DNA from: Hybos culiciformis
Taxonomy: Eukaryota; Arthropoda; Insecta; Diptera; Hybotidae
Length of the DNA: 64,000 nucleotides
Direction: 5' to 3'
Assembly (NCBI GenBank): GCA_964007475.1
Contig: OZ023273.1
Span: 60,159,834-60,223,833, forward strand
How positions within the stretch are numbered: position 1 is the first letter of the stretch; each line of letters opens with the position of its first letter. Below, piece by piece: positions 25,114 through 38,500 of this stretch. The notes beneath the pieces were generated by a model. That model was not told where the DNA came from. It was given only the letters and a program-made list of their open reading frames with translations, and did not search any database. A program made the translations under genes and the position numbers.

Positions 25114-25440
25114 TCCGCGATTGATTTTTATTTAATGAAAAAAATTTGCCGTAGTTTTAATGCAATTTTAAACACTAAATTGTAGAGCCCGCCCGCCGCC
25201 CCCACTCCCCCCTCTCGTTCTAGGACAGCCCCTATACTCCCTACAAAAAAAACGGGCCAATCGGGCAAAAAAAAATCACATACAAAATGTATGAAAACTT
25301 TGGGGGGCCATATCACCGAAACGGGGCCTTTGCCCCAATAACTGTTTTCGGTTTTTGGGGTTTGGGCACCGCTGCTACCTCCCTTCCAAGTTTCTGATTG
25401 GTTCACGTAAACTGCAATTTAGCCAAAAGACCTTCCTGAC
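25114..25440. repeat. GC-rich dispersed repeat fragment
   Basis: Begins with the target duplication TCCGC. After a short AT-rich stretch comes a GC-rich block (CCCGCCCGCCGCCCCCACTC, GGGCCAATCGGGC, TGTATGAAAACTTTGGGGGG, CGGGGCCTTTGCCCCAATAA) and an end like TGGTTCACGTAAACTGCAAT. The same blocks occur at 27760-28254, 38755-39521 and 52147-52435, so it is one member of that family. Open frames across it are accidental. Confidence 0.75.
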
Positions 25441-25995
25441 CTTCCTGGGCCTATGTATACCTACCTATTATAACCAAATAGTGTTATCCTTAAATAAAAT
25501 TATTATCTTTTTTTTTATTTAAAACCACAAAGCACTTATTAATTTATTTTTAACACGTCTAACTCCTTCCAATGCCCGATATTGAATGAATTATCAATAC
25601 TTCTATATCCTTAATTATTCACTTACATAATTTCCTACCTCACTCCTACCTATTTTTTTAATATTTATTTTTCTATTATAATATTCTAATTACTCATAAT
25701 ATTTTCCCTATACATACAAATATTACGTGATCACTTCTAACTGCCTGTTTAAATTAATAATACTCAACTGATTTTTCTTTTCAAATAATTTATATTAAAG
25801 CTAAACAGATCATGGTAAATTCCCTATCATAATTTAGGAACATTTTCTTGACATCATTCATTGGAAGGAGCAAGCATTTTTAAAGTGCTTTAGTAATTAT
25901 TAACTCACTACAACTATAGACCGAAAAACAGTCGAGATTTTACTGTCATTATACTATTTAATTTATTTCACATTTTCAAAAAATAAAATATTTAC

Positions 25996-26176
25996 CATTC
26001 TGTTGTTGTTGTTTATTATTATCCTTATTAGAGTTTAGCCCTTTTAGCATATTCCCAATTTTAGTAAAACTACTTTGTCGCATAAATATCCTATTTGTCT
26101 CGGGCCGTAATGGTGAACTGACAGACTCCTCTCCAGATCCATTATTCCATTTGCCCATCATTTTGATGGTTATAAT
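25996..26176 (-). CDS. tws: twins alternative first coding exon (long N-terminal isoform)
   Basis: On the minus strand an acceptor (TTTTTGTTTCAG) precedes 26176 and a donor follows 25996 (CAGAATG|GTAAAT). Translation from ATG at 26161 (a second ATG follows at once) reads MMGKWNNGSGEESVSSPLRP, then IFMRQSSFTKIGNMLKG and a QQQQ run. The MGxW start and FMRQSSxTKIGNML block match the longer N-terminus of insect twins isoforms. It ends in phase 1, so it joins the GNGDTSW exon at 13514 exactly as the MAG exon does, giving a 496-aa protein. The acceptor upstream of the ATG implies at least one more 5' non-coding exon farther right. The two starts lie 7.3 kb apart, implying two promoters. A complete retrotransposon sits between them. 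Confidence 0.88.
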
Positions 26177-27308
26177 CTGAAACAAAAACAAAAAAATAAG
26201 TACACATACGATTTATTTTGATTTCTTTAATCTATATCTATTATTAATCTCATTTAGCTTTCAAAAACTATTAATATTACGTATTGTATGTACCTACGTT
26301 ACGTACGTAGGTACCTACTTGAGTATGTTGTTTTTGTAAATTTTCCATTTTGCGATTTTTGGTCGCATTGGACTCAAAAAAAAAGGGTGTGTATTATGAC
26401 ACACAGATCACAGACTGGCCCGGAAATTTTGTATTATGCAGAAATAGTTACTTCGCCTACCGGGGGACGGCTACCGCCTCTTCCCAACCCCCTGGAGCAC
26501 CTTTTTATTACGAAGTGGAACATGAAAGAAATATTCCACTAATGCGAACAAGCAGAGACGTCGTAGCCAATAGACATCGTAGGCACAGTGGGCGTACGAA
26601 CTTTTAAGGGCCTTCGAAAAAATATGTAATAAAAAAAAAGTATGAACGAAAAAAAAATGATTTAGGTGTAAGATTAAATTTTGAGCTGAGCTTTAAGCAT
26701 CGATTGGTTATTATCATGAATTAATGATACAGATGTAATTAGATTAATGTATCTAAGATAATTTTATTTTTATTTTTTCTCAACATTTCGACATTTTCCA
26801 GGCCATCCACAGGCAGGGCTAGGGTCTACGAAAGTCTTAAGACGGCTCTGCGAACAAGGTATAAAATAAAAACTCCATTCTGATTGATTAAATTTTAAAA
26901 ATATTTTAGCTTCATATTAATTAGAACATGTTCGATTAAATCTTAAAAGTAAAAAGGTATTTTTAGTAACAGCACAGATTACCCATTACATTAACGTGTT
27001 TTTAATAATTGTAAAAAAATTAGATACAATATAGAAATATCTATAAATAAAACTCTTGTTTTCGTGTAAAAGATTATAGTAAACATTTTTTTGGACAATT
27101 AATAATTAAAAGAATTTTTAATGTAAATATAGATTTATATTTTTATCACCTCTATATCATATTGAAAATTGTGCCATCAAAAAACTCAATTTTTGATTAG
27201 ATATGAATATATGATATTATATTGTACTCATGCATAATGCTATATATAAGAAGCGCGCACTTTTAATTATAAAATAGGTACAGTATAATAATAATAACTT
27301 TAAACATT
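26177..27308. other. Upstream region of the long twins isoform, with a dispersed repeat piece
   Basis: The 5' non-coding exon and promoter of the long twins isoform should lie here or farther right; I could not place them. At about 26390-26605 a higher-GC block contains TGTATTATGCAGAAATAGTT, also found at 43663, so it is repeat-derived. Two overlapping open frames in it have no recognisable protein features. Confidence 0.45.
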
Positions 27309-27492
27309 GGCCCTTATCATGGAATTCGTTTTCACCTTTCGAATTCGCTAAAAGCGAATTTCCGAATCATGGAATTCGATAGTGAATTTCCTTATAAATT
27401 TTCAGTTTTGGCGAATGTCAATTTTCAATTTTCAATTAAAAATGCAATTTCAATTTCCATTTTTACTCTTTTATTTATTAACATTCCTATTA

Positions 27493-27531
27493 CTAGGTGG
27501 GGCAACTTTTTATTTAAGCTGCCCCACCTAG
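27493..27531. repeat. Perfect 12-bp stem hairpin
   Basis: CTAGGTGGGGCA and TGCCCCACCTAG are exact complements around a 15-nt loop. The stem is GC-rich in AT-rich surroundings. It lies inside the 27309-29081 element and may be the ends of a tiny inserted element or a structural part of the transposon. Confidence 0.8.
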
Positions 27532-27759
27532 AAATTTTTTTTTTGGGTTTTTTATTAAAATCACAATTCGCCGCGTATCTAACTTTCGCTCTGCATCTCT
27601 AACCATATCATAGAATTCGACACCTAACTGAGCGAAACGTCAAAAAAAATCGAATGTAAGAATACAAAAACAAAAACAAAAAAGTATATAATTTTTTTAT
27701 GAAGAAGTGTTTTTTTATAATTTTCAAGTCTCTTTTTTTTAAATAAAAATAAAAATTGT

Positions 27760-28254
27760 TAGCTAAAGTGCCGTTTCCTTGAACCACTCAGAAAGGGCTG
27801 AAACTTGGAGGGGTGGTAGAGGCGGTGCCCAAACTCCCAAAACTGAAATCAGTTCTTGGGGCAAAGGCCCTGTTTCGGAGATAGGGCCCCCCAAAGTTTT
27901 CATACATTTTTGTATAGTAAAATTTTTTTGTGCCCGTTTTGCCCTATTTTTGGGCAGGTAATAGAGGTGGTCCCTGAAATGTTAAATCGGAGACGGTTTT
28001 TGCGGGAAGGCCCCCATTTCGGAGTTATGGCCCTTCAAAATTTTCATACGTTACATCATACGTTTAGCCTTTTTCCAAAAAGTTTTAAACAACTTTGACG
28101 AGAAATTAATTTTTCAAAAAACGGGGGCGGGCGGTCACTACCCAAAAAAAGGGCAAATCGGGCACAAAAAAAAATTTTTTTTTGGGCACCACCTCTACCC
28201 CCCCTCCAAGTTTCAGCCCATTCTGAGTGATTGAAGAAAACGGCACTTCGCCAG
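27760..28254. mobile_element. GC-rich foldback element, nested copy
   Basis: The left end AGCTAAAGTGCCGTTTCCTT runs on through ACTCAGAAAGGGCTGAAACT. The right end is its inverted counterpart with a few changes (AGTTTCAGCCCATTCTGAGT, then AACGGCACTTCGCC). The body carries the family blocks ACTGAAATCAGTTCTTGGGG, CGGAGATAGGGCCCCCCAAA and TTTTCATACATTTTTGTAT. The right half has lost part of the inverted arm compared with 38755-39521. No duplication of the target is evident. Confidence 0.72.
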
Positions 28255-29081
28255 CTATTTTTATAAAACCAAATAAATTTATGTTAAAGTTCCCTTAGAA
28301 ATGAAATACGGATAGATAAATTTTTTTTGGGCTGAAATTTATATCTAAAAAACTTTGCATCAGATTTATCTCAAATTTTTTTTTTTTTTCGATTTTAAAA
28401 TTTTTGAAAAGTAATGATTTTGATACTTTAAAGATTTTTAAATTAAGGATTTTCTAATTTAACATTTTTTTAAAGAGTTTTCGTCATACCTACAACCGAA
28501 AAAATGAAATTTACACAAATTTTTTTTTAAATTCTACTGCATCAACTCAGTAGAATTTAATTCGCAGTAAATTTTCGCAAAATCGAAATCGATGATACAA
28601 AATAAAAGATGTATTTTCGCCCGCCGAATGTATAATAGAACCCAATTCATAATTTTCCCTCCAATGGAAAAGTGGATGAAAATTTCCTCTCAATAAAATT
28701 TACGAATTTCTTTTTTTTAATTCATAGAAAAATGATTAAAGGGAATAACAACATTATTTTCGAGTATTTTTTTTTTGCATAAAAATTTTTTTTTTTTTTT
28801 GTAATATAATGAAAATTTTTATGTAAACCATAATTATTCTAGAAAATAAATATTATTTTTTATTTTACTTATGAATTTTAAGATTTTATTCCTGTTTATT
28901 TTTGAATATAAAAAAAAAAAATTTTTTTACACCTACACTAAATAAATTACATCTATGATAAACTGACAGATTAAAAACATTCGCCAAAAAAGCATAGAAT
29001 TCCATGTTACTGAAAAAGATTCGCAGCGATTTTGAGATTCGCGTCGAGTCGAAAATGAAGGCGAGTTCCATGATAAGGGCC

Positions 29082-31755
29082 ATTATGATTATTACTCGTT
29101 GAATGATTATTACTCGCCTAATTATAAAATGTGTAGTTTAGTTTAAAATTTATAATTTTATGAAAATACACGTACTGTGTTATGTATGTTATCCCATAGT
29201 TCTAAACTAACAATAACGATGCATTCATTCGTAGTTTTTTTTATAAAGGTACCTTAGCGCGTCAACCTACTTATCACTTTTATCTTAAAATTTGTTTTTT
29301 TTGCAACGCTAATTTGCTTGTAATATTACTAGAACTCTAAATTATTCGAACAACATATATTTGATATGCATAGGCGATCGTAGAAGGACAATTGACCCCC
29401 TCGATTTTAAGGCTTTGATGAAAGAAACTTTAAACTAAATGTGTAATGTTAAAGATTGAGATTCGATTATAATTCCACGTATGGGAGCTCAACTAGAAAG
29501 TTTTAAATAATTTTCATATAAAACTTACATCCAATTTAATTTTTTTGAAAAGTTTAAATAAATTCTGATGGAAATTCGTACCTAAAAAATTTTGTTTGCA
29601 AATCAGATATGTAGTAAAAGTATCTGCAGCACAATATTAATTTAATGTTTTAAGGTATTAATCTGTCAGAAACAACAAACTTCAAAAAATCAAATGTAAA
29701 ATTTCAAGATTTGAAAAATGCTTAGGAATTTTTTTTTCGTAAAAGTTCAAAATTTTGAGTAACTCAATCTTAAGTATATGTAATTTTGTGCTTCAATTAA
29801 TAATTTATTAATTATTATTAATTATTAAATTATCAACTTAAAACTTACGGCTCTATTTTTTGATAATTTTGGACTTACTTGTTTAAGTTTAAAATCTTAA
29901 TTTTTATGACATTTATATATACATATACGACATGATATAAAATTTTAATTATACATTCTTTACTTTATTTTATTTTCTCTATTTCTAATATTGATTGGAA
30001 TTTTCAAAAATATTAATTTATTGTCTATATTTATACAATATTATGTACAATATTAGTTATTTTTAATTTATTTATATTTGCAAATTGTGTATAATTAATT
30101 TCAAACGGCCAAAAATAAATCCTTTATAAAAAAACTAGATATGTACATACATAATGTATACATTATAGATATCTAGCATTTAATAAAAATAAACATATAA
30201 TATAAATATCATTCACCCGTTTAAATGTATTCGATGTATATAGATTTATGAACATATGAAATTATAATACGATACGAAAAGGTACATGCTTACTAGAGTG
30301 CACATGTGACTCTAATTATAACGAAGTAATTTAAATAGTTAAATCGTTTTTGTTTTAAATAAAGAAGGCGAATTGCCAAATATTATTTTCTTTTTCAAAG
30401 ACAATTTCTATTTTGTCATTATTAATCAAATAATTTTTTATCTTTTATTCTCATAAATAAAATGTAAACAGTATTGCACATGGTTGACAAAGTAAATGTA
30501 CCAACCTTTTTTAGTAACATATTAATTAATTGTACGCATCTAGGTTAGAACATTGAGACCTCCTACCCAAACTTTAGGTAGAATGTAGGTACTTTATTTT
30601 ATGCAATAAATGTAAGATGTAACTCATTGAAAATATATAACAATTCTTTGATCAATTTCATAATTTTTTTATACATTTATAAATATTATATTTCTTTAAA
30701 AAATATAAAAGCTGAAAATTATTAAACTTCGCACTTTCAGCTAATTTAACTGCACATACATAATATACTAATATCATAAAATGAAAACCTATACAAATTT
30801 CTTTTGTGGTATTAAATAAAATAAATAAGAAAAAAAAAATGATTAAAGGAAATTTGCCAAATTCTGTTTTATTTATATTGTTCAGTTTTAAATAATTCTA
30901 TCTTCTATCCATTAATTAAGTTAAAATATACAAAAAAAAAAAACAAACGCGCTAAAATGAAACGTATTGTAATTGTATACACTGTATATATATACATATA
31001 TATTATGTATTATAAAAAAAGCGAAAACAGAAAGTATTTTTGTTTATGAATTTGACGCAAAAAATAGAAAAATTTATAATATCCCACACTTTTCCTTTTG
31101 GCATTGTATTTTGACATTTTAATTCTGGAAATTGAAAAATAAAAAAAAAAAAAGTGAATTTCTAAACATAACATCATAATATGTATAACATTATGTAGCT
31201 TCAAAATTTTATTTGAGATAATAAACTTAAAAATATTAAATAATATTTTTTTTAATTGTGGAAAATTATTTACCTAAATCTTTTTACATTAAAAATTATA
31301 ATAAGTTATCAAAAAAAGCACTTCAATTTATTTGGATTTGTGTGTAATTAAATATTTATTATTTATTACTGACTGCATTTATTTAGCACGTTTTCTTTGA
31401 AAAAAAAAAAATTGCATTTTAAGTATCTCTGTAAATCCGTCCGTCTGCAACTTAAATGCTTGTGAGATTACTATTTAATTATATTAAATCGATTTCAATC
31501 TTTTGAATGTTAAAATATGTATAGGCAATTTTGTTGACATTATATGTAGCTTGAATTTTTCACTGACCAAAAGTCGAACTTATTTTCATATAAAGGTACA
31601 AAAGTTTTATATTTTACATATTTTATAAAGATTTTAATGAAAATTTTTTGGCTCCCGATTGTGACCAAAGTTTAGAATTAAGGACTAAAATCAGATTTCG
31701 ATGAAAGTTGAAAAATGGTTCGACTGAATCGAAATGTGGAAAATGTGCTTCAAAC
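29082..31755. other. Gene-free AT-rich stretch
   Basis: No exon, RNA gene or bounded repeat is recognised. Short AT-rich open frames (for example 31010-31204) look compositional. Confidence 0.5.
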
Positions 31756-32512
31756 TAGTGTTTTCAAATACCCGGAAATAAAAGTACCCGGGTACTCGAG
31801 TTGTAATATTTCAAAGTTTTCGGGTAACCCGGGCTACCCGGGTATTAAGAAATATTACAAAAAAAGCTGGAAACAAAAAAACACGTTAATTATTAAATTT
31901 TTTGTTTATTAAGAAAATAATATTTTATAAAAATTAAAGCATTTAATGTATCTGGGCTCATTCTATTTCTTGATTTACTACAAAATATTCCAGCAATGGA
32001 AAGAACACGCTCCGAGTGATTCAGTTGATGTTAATTTCTCAAAGTAACTCCAGACTCGAGACATTTTACAAGCTGCAAGAACAAAAAATTCAATCGAGCG
32101 CATAACATCAATTTGCATAATTTTTCTTCACTTACGATTTTTTAATTTCACTTCCTCAGCTCAGCAGTATTTTGATTAATCAAAAGCACAAAGAATATTT
32201 TTTTCAGAAAAACTCATTTCTATTTTTTTTTTTTTCTATGTTTTTGAAATAGAAATAATTCAATTAAGCATTAATTTATTAAGGCCTACTTATAAAACAT
32301 GTAACATGTAAGTCAATATTTCAAATTTTCGAATGCGAAATTATTTTTAAAGCTCGCCTATAACTGTGCAATTTGGTTTTTTAAATTTGCTTTTTGAATT
32401 TCAAAACTTTAATACCCGGATACTCGATGTTACTACCCGGGTTTTAAAATACCCGAAATAATGGTCAAATTTACGGGTACCCGACACCCGGGTACCCGGG
32501 TTGAAAACACTA
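31756..32512 (-). mobile_element. hAT element, internally deleted, perfect 8-bp TSD
   Basis: 757 bp with ends TAGTGTTTTCAA and its complement, each followed inward by several CCCGGGTA motifs. Perfect 8-bp copies of CTTCAAAC flank it (31748-31755 and 32513-32520). TAGNG-type ends plus an 8-bp duplication are diagnostic of hAT. Remnants of transposase are on the minus strand (31893-32064). Subterminal GGGTACCCGGG palindromes at both ends could be transposase-binding sites. It is non-autonomous by internal deletion. Confidence 0.88.
31893..32064 (-). pseudogene. hAT transposase remnant: N-terminal start joined to hATC end
   Basis: From 32015 to a stop at 31893 the minus strand reads SERVLSIAGIF, then NRMSPDTLNALIFIKYYF. 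This is the C-terminal dimerisation (hATC) signature of hAT transposases, usually SERxFSxAG...R..L.P.....L.F.K. Immediately upstream, in another frame, ATG at 32064 reads MSRVWSYFEKLTSTE, like the first residues of a BED zinc-finger transposase. The two frames meet near 32015, so nearly the whole catalytic core has been deleted and the ends fused out of frame. An acceptor-like TTTTTTGTTCTTGCAG precedes the ATG. The hATC call is strong; the BED call is weaker. Confidence 0.8.
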
Positions 32513-35500
32513 CTTCAAACTTTATTTTTTACTGTGATCTTAAATTTTATGTTTTCAAAGTAGAAATCTTCCAAGTTCTTTCCAATCTAAAAACATTCTT
32601 TCTAGTGTTGTTTTTAAACTTTTTTTTTATTGCTTTGGAGTAATAAAGACCGGGTGGGTAACCCTAAAATATTTAATGTTTTATTTAAAAAAATAGAATT
32701 TTTCACACCGCCTGCGATAATTATCTTTATTGCTGTCGTAATCTGTTAATTTTTTAATTCTTTCGTGCATAAATAACACAAATGTAGGTATATAAAATAA
32801 AAAAACAGATTTCACCAAAAAAATCTCGTTTATTCTGATATTTTTCTGGAACAAAAATTGATTGTATATATATATATATATATATATATAAACGAGATCA
32901 AAGTAAACAGCTTTTCTACAAAATAAAAATAGTTTTTATATCATATATTTGCAATAATCCAATTATTTTGGGAAATCAAAATTGTATCAGAATGTAGCTT
33001 TTTAATAAATTTTTAAGTTTCTTTCTTACATCATAGACTGGCATGTCAAAGTTTCATATAGATTCTGTGGCCCACTAATCCTGTAAGTCCTATAAGTCCT
33101 AACTAAAAAAGCGTCAAAAAAAGAAATTATTTTAAGAACGATAAAATAAGGTTCAAAGTATGCTGCTAATGAAAATGATTAATATTAAGAATCATATAAA
33201 TACCCGCTGTTCTATTTTTATATTATAAATACTTAGCTGAACGATTGAAGAAACTCCTTAATTTATATGGAAAGCAATATTTGGTCTTAAATTAAGAAAA
33301 TTATCAAATTTTTCTTATTGGAAAAAAAATTCTGCCTGTATTCCAAATTTGGTAAAATAAACGTAATATCAAAAAAAATAATATAGAATATAGTATAGTG
33401 ATGTAATGTAAAATAAAATTGTTGATTTAATAAACACTATGAAGTTACAATAGTGCTGCTTGTGATTGCGGTCCACTAAATTTTTATTCTTAATTATTTG
33501 GTCCATACATCATTTTGGGTTTGACACGACTGAGACCTAGACCAAGTATAATGTATATTATGTTTTAGTTAGATCATAATTAATATATAAAATTAGTTTT
33601 TCTTATAAACGGTGAGATTTAATTAAACATAGAAATGAAACCTTCTGAACAATTTGGGGTGAAATAATACATATAAATATAATATAAAATAAATTTCACA
33701 CTTATTATTGTAACTACGGGACATTAATATCAAGTAGATAAAAATAAAATAATAATATTCAATCTAGAATAAACAATAAATTATTATAAAATATTTAACT
33801 AAAATTTCCAATAATATTATTTTTATATATTTCCCAAATAAACTTACCTCTTTTATTTGAATTTGAATCAATTTCAATACACTAAATATTATTATGTCAT
33901 TTTTAATACTGAAAAATTTGTAAATTACGCTTAATAATTTATATCAACGCTTGACTTTTTTGTTTTTAATTATTTTAAATTGTTCTAATTTATTATTATC
34001 TGATACACTTTTATAATCCAAATATTGTTAAAAAATAGTATTATAATAGTAATGAATTATCTGTAGTTAGTTACTCACTAGTTATAATCACTAGTTATAA
34101 TTTCATTGATAAATATTTTACATTAGATTGTTGTATTCATTCTTTATTTTTTATTTATGTATAATTATGTATCTAGACTAGAATATAATAGAATGTTACG
34201 TACAATTTACATCATTATAAATAATTATTTTGCAATTATTTTGCACAATTTTGTTTTGATTTTTGTTTTGTTTTTACTGTTAATCATTTTATAGTTTCGT
34301 TAAAAGACCCATATCGGGAAAAAATTAACTTTCATTCATAATTTATCAAAAAAAAAAAAAAAATGTTGTTAGTTCTAATATTCTATTATTGGTATTATTT
34401 ATTAAGTATTTGAGATTTAATTTTAATAAGTGAAGTTATATATAAAGTTAATACAATTTTTGACCATTCTTTGTTAATTCTACAATTTTGCTACTCAATG
34501 TAATAATGTATAGAAAGACTTCATATTGTATAGTATACAATACATCTCCAACAAAAGCCGTATATAGGTACATACGTAGAATCTACCAAATATGAAAATT
34601 AGAAGTAAATTTATAAATAATTATTATGAGAAGGTTATGAAGCATATGTAATGATGTATTCATAACTAATTGAAAAATAATTATTTCGTAATAGAATTTA
34701 ACCGGCTTTCAACGTAATTAACACAATGTAAATTATAATGTAATTTATATCATTTATTTACATATTAATTCTATACAATACTCATAATGTGCGCTAGTTA
34801 AACAATATTCTGGATCCTATATACATACACTCTACATATTTTAAAACTAAATATAAGAAACTTTGCACCTATTAATTAAGGACCTTATGAACTAGAATCT
34901 AAAAATCATATTGAAAACTAAAAAAAAAAAAAAAATGTATTTTTGGTTTTAGTTCATTTTAAAAAATGGTCTCCGAACTAGGACCAAATAATTACAAATT
35001 AAGAACTAATCTAAATAAAAGTAGTATGCATCTAACAAAAATTAACTGGGACCTAAAATAATGAAGTAGGATCTAAAGAAAAAAATATATGATTTGATAT
35101 TAGTTTCTTTTTTCTATGGTGAATTTTATATTTTATTGTACAATAATAATAAAAATATATCTATCAAGAATTCACGGTTGCATGTTTACAGGTTAAAAAT
35201 AGTTATCTACATACGTACTGATAGTTACAGTTCCATTAGAAACAGGGCATTATTCAAGAGATAAATTAATTAAGGATCTGGGTTCTATGTTTTTTATTAT
35301 TATTTAAGTTATTTGTTCGATGCCAAATTGAGGGGAATTCTTTTTCATATGCCAACGCAGCATAATAGTAATTAATTTATAATAAAGGAACATTTATTTT
35401 TAGCTTTTCAAAATGATTCAAAATAATTAATAATCAATTTTGTGATAAATAATATAAATAAGAAGATAAATCTTTCCAAATCTAAATTTCTAAAATCTGA

Positions 35501-38500
35501 TAATTTCAAACTCAATGTTGACTCCTTTAAGAGAAGTACCTATAGTACTAAATATCTGTTTACCTAATATTTTCCAAAAACATATATTGATGCTTCTAAA
35601 ATCTACATTCACTTAAGGCAATTAATCTCTTCTTAGAAATAAAACTTGTTCAAGTTAGAGCTTTCAGATGTGGGTGATAAAAGGTTCTTCGATTCCAACA
35701 GTTTCTCTTTATTAATGAGTCTGTCATAAAACTTGCTTTTGAAAAACTGAACAAATTTGATTCAATTTTGTAAAAATTAATATGAGCTGATTTATTGACG
35801 AAAATAAATTGTTTATTAATTCAAAAACCCAATTTTCTATTGGGAAATAAAAAATTATAATCTTAAAGATTTATTTGGGAGAACATTGTTTTTAAATAAT
35901 AATTATGGTCTTAGAAAAAAGAAACTGATCTTAATTTTTTTGAATAAATTTAATGTAAAAATATATATGAGAATCACAATTTCAGTGTTAGAGTCCAATA
36001 AAAAGGCAACAACCGACACCGACTCCAATTATTTGTTTCGGTTAACCTAACCGCAATTAATTTTTTTATATTTTTACTTTTCTAAGTATTGTGTCTATTT
36101 GTTATAAAATAAATGTAAAAGTACCTACCACTCTTTACAATTATATTTATATTATCTATTTTAAATTTATGGTTATAAAATATTTATATTTATACTTGTA
36201 GAATGTGTATGTAGAATGTGTATGTAAGTATATTTAGCTCAAATTGGAAATTCACATTTTCAAAATAATTTAAATTAATGATTTATTTTTTCATTTAGCA
36301 TAGTATTGTTGTAATTTTTGGTTGTTGTTTATTTTCTACAGACATTTTTGCAACAAACATAAAATAAATATTATTTTTATTTTTATAAACAAAAAAATAT
36401 CTATAGTTAACAAGTAAGTGTGATAAATAATGGCTCTAAAAAAAATTTTTTTAGTTAAATAGTTGGAAGCCTCAAAAACTAAACCCTGTCCTGAATTAGA
36501 GTCTCTATTACATAGTGTATTACTTCACACTTTTTTTTAATTTTATTGGTCAATCTTCTTGTATATATTAAACTATTGATTAAAGAATGTCCATAAGGAC
36601 AATTCTTTGTATTTATATGCATTTACGCAGGTAAGTGCATATTGTGTACAATGTACATGCATTACATTTACGTGTGTAAAGACAATGTAAAATAAGCACT
36701 ATAATTAATTTAATTTTTTTTTAAATACCTAATGTGTATAATAAATTTTAATTAAAGAAAAAAAATCCAAAATTAGAGTTATAGCTTTTTATCCAGGAGG
36801 TGTACATCGAGCTTACGACATCCAGATTCATATTATCATCTTTCATACAATTCCATATTATTTTAAGTTTCTAATCTACCTGGACAATCATGAGCATTGT
36901 CCGTCGCAACATAGAGTTAAAATCCTGCAATATCATTGAAAGTTTGAACAAAAGAAGGGTAATTTTGGTGTTTGAATCTAAGTTTAATCAGAATTTTAAT
37001 AAGTGTTTTTGAACATTTTGTCACATATTTAAACATTGATTTTGAAAATTACGAAAAATATGAACAACAAAAATTCCCCATTTATACGTTTTGTTTAAAT
37101 ATTTATAATATAAACGGTCATTTCTACGACATAATTATAATAAGCAATGCAATATAATACTAAATAAGTAAATATATATGCATTCAAAATCACTGTGAGC
37201 GCAACGCAATTTATTTCACGTGACTTTGTAATAAATAGGGGCGACATGTATTTATTCAATTACACTATAAATATAAATGCAGTATTTATTTACTTTTTGG
37301 TATTTTTTTTACATTTTCAAGTTGATTTAGTTTCGTTTTGGTTTAAAAAAAGTTAATGTGTTTGTTTTTCTTTTTTTTTCGTCTCAATTTCGATATTCTT
37401 CTGATGGAAAAAGATTAATTGGGAAAAAATAAGGAAACTTTTTTTTCTGAAAGTTTTTTAAGTTTTTAGATTGAGGATTAAGTTAATTTATTTAGAAGTT
37501 AGTTATACCAAAGAGTATGTACCTATATATAATATATCATAGAGGCTTCAGGACGATACAAAAAACACAAATTGAAAAAATGAAACAAAAACTCTAATAT
37601 CACAACCCCATAAGCTTATATTAATTTTTTTTAAGAATTTCACTCTCACCAAAGATTTTAAAACTTTAAAAATTATATATAGATCTCTTGTTATTTTTAT
37701 AGTTTTAAAGGCTTTTGTGGGAGGGAAATTCTCAAAAAAAAAATAAGTTAATGGGATAGTGATTTAAGATTTTTTATTTCATTTTTACACGATTTTGTTT
37801 AAAACACAAATTTATTGACGTATACACATGTTTAACTAAAAACTAAAATCGTGGCGTTCTCATTAAACGAATATTGGGTTTTTTTTCTTTAATAGCCTCA
37901 CAATAGAAAAACTTGAATATCTCAAAACTATCAAAATAGAGTTATGCCCTTCTTGCTTTGTAAGGCACATACTTTTTAGTTATACATACGTGGTAATACC
38001 TAGAAAACAACTATTTTTCTAATTAATTTTTCCGAAATTTCTTTTACCACAAAACCACTGTCATAAAATATACATGTACCTAGGTACTTGATAAATATTT
38101 AAAATAAGATTAATATGAGATCGTGCTCACTGAAAGCCTTGAATACAGAAGTAAATAAAATTATTTGAAACAAGAATAAATTTGTGTTTTTGAACTCTTT
38201 TTTGTAGATGATTATTGTACGCATTATATACTATGACACTATTCAGGGGGGTTATTATGTAACTCGATTCTAAAATGAAATTCGAGTGAAAACTGAAATC
38301 GGAATTATGTAATTCGAATTCGGATTTTTATTTTTCAAGATAAATACACGATAAATACAACTCGAAAAACGAATAAAAATTATTCGAATTTTGGAAATTT
38401 TGTTCGATAACATTTTTCCAATCGGAAATAAAACTAAATAACCAACCAAAAAAATATTTTGTTTGAAATTTAAGTACATTTTGAAATAAAAAACTTGATT

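Larger units (their letters stand above)
27309..29081. mobile_element. TIR DNA element GGCCCTTATCATGGAA, host to a nested foldback
   Basis: The ends are inverted repeats, GGCCCTTATCATGGAATTCG at the left and the complement of GGCCCTTATCATGGAACTCG at the right. They are flanked by ATT on both sides (27306-27308 and 29082-29084), a possible 3-bp duplication. Internal sequence repeats GGAATTCGA-like motifs near 27370 and 27613. A GC-rich foldback copy (27760-28254) sits within it. No transposase frame is seen. The superfamily is unclear. Confidence 0.65.

Noticed and set aside
25128..25406. 92-codon minus-strand frame
   Set aside because: A frame through the GC-rich repeat after the 3' LTR, with no protein family features.
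26288..26607. Two overlapping 84-85 codon frames upstream of the long twins exon
   Set aside because: They overlap each other and lie in a repeat-derived block; neither shows a recognisable motif.
27779..28098. Two overlapping frames of 60 and 80 codons
   Set aside because: Accidental frames in the foldback arm; the matching arm at 38755-39521 gives similar spurious frames.
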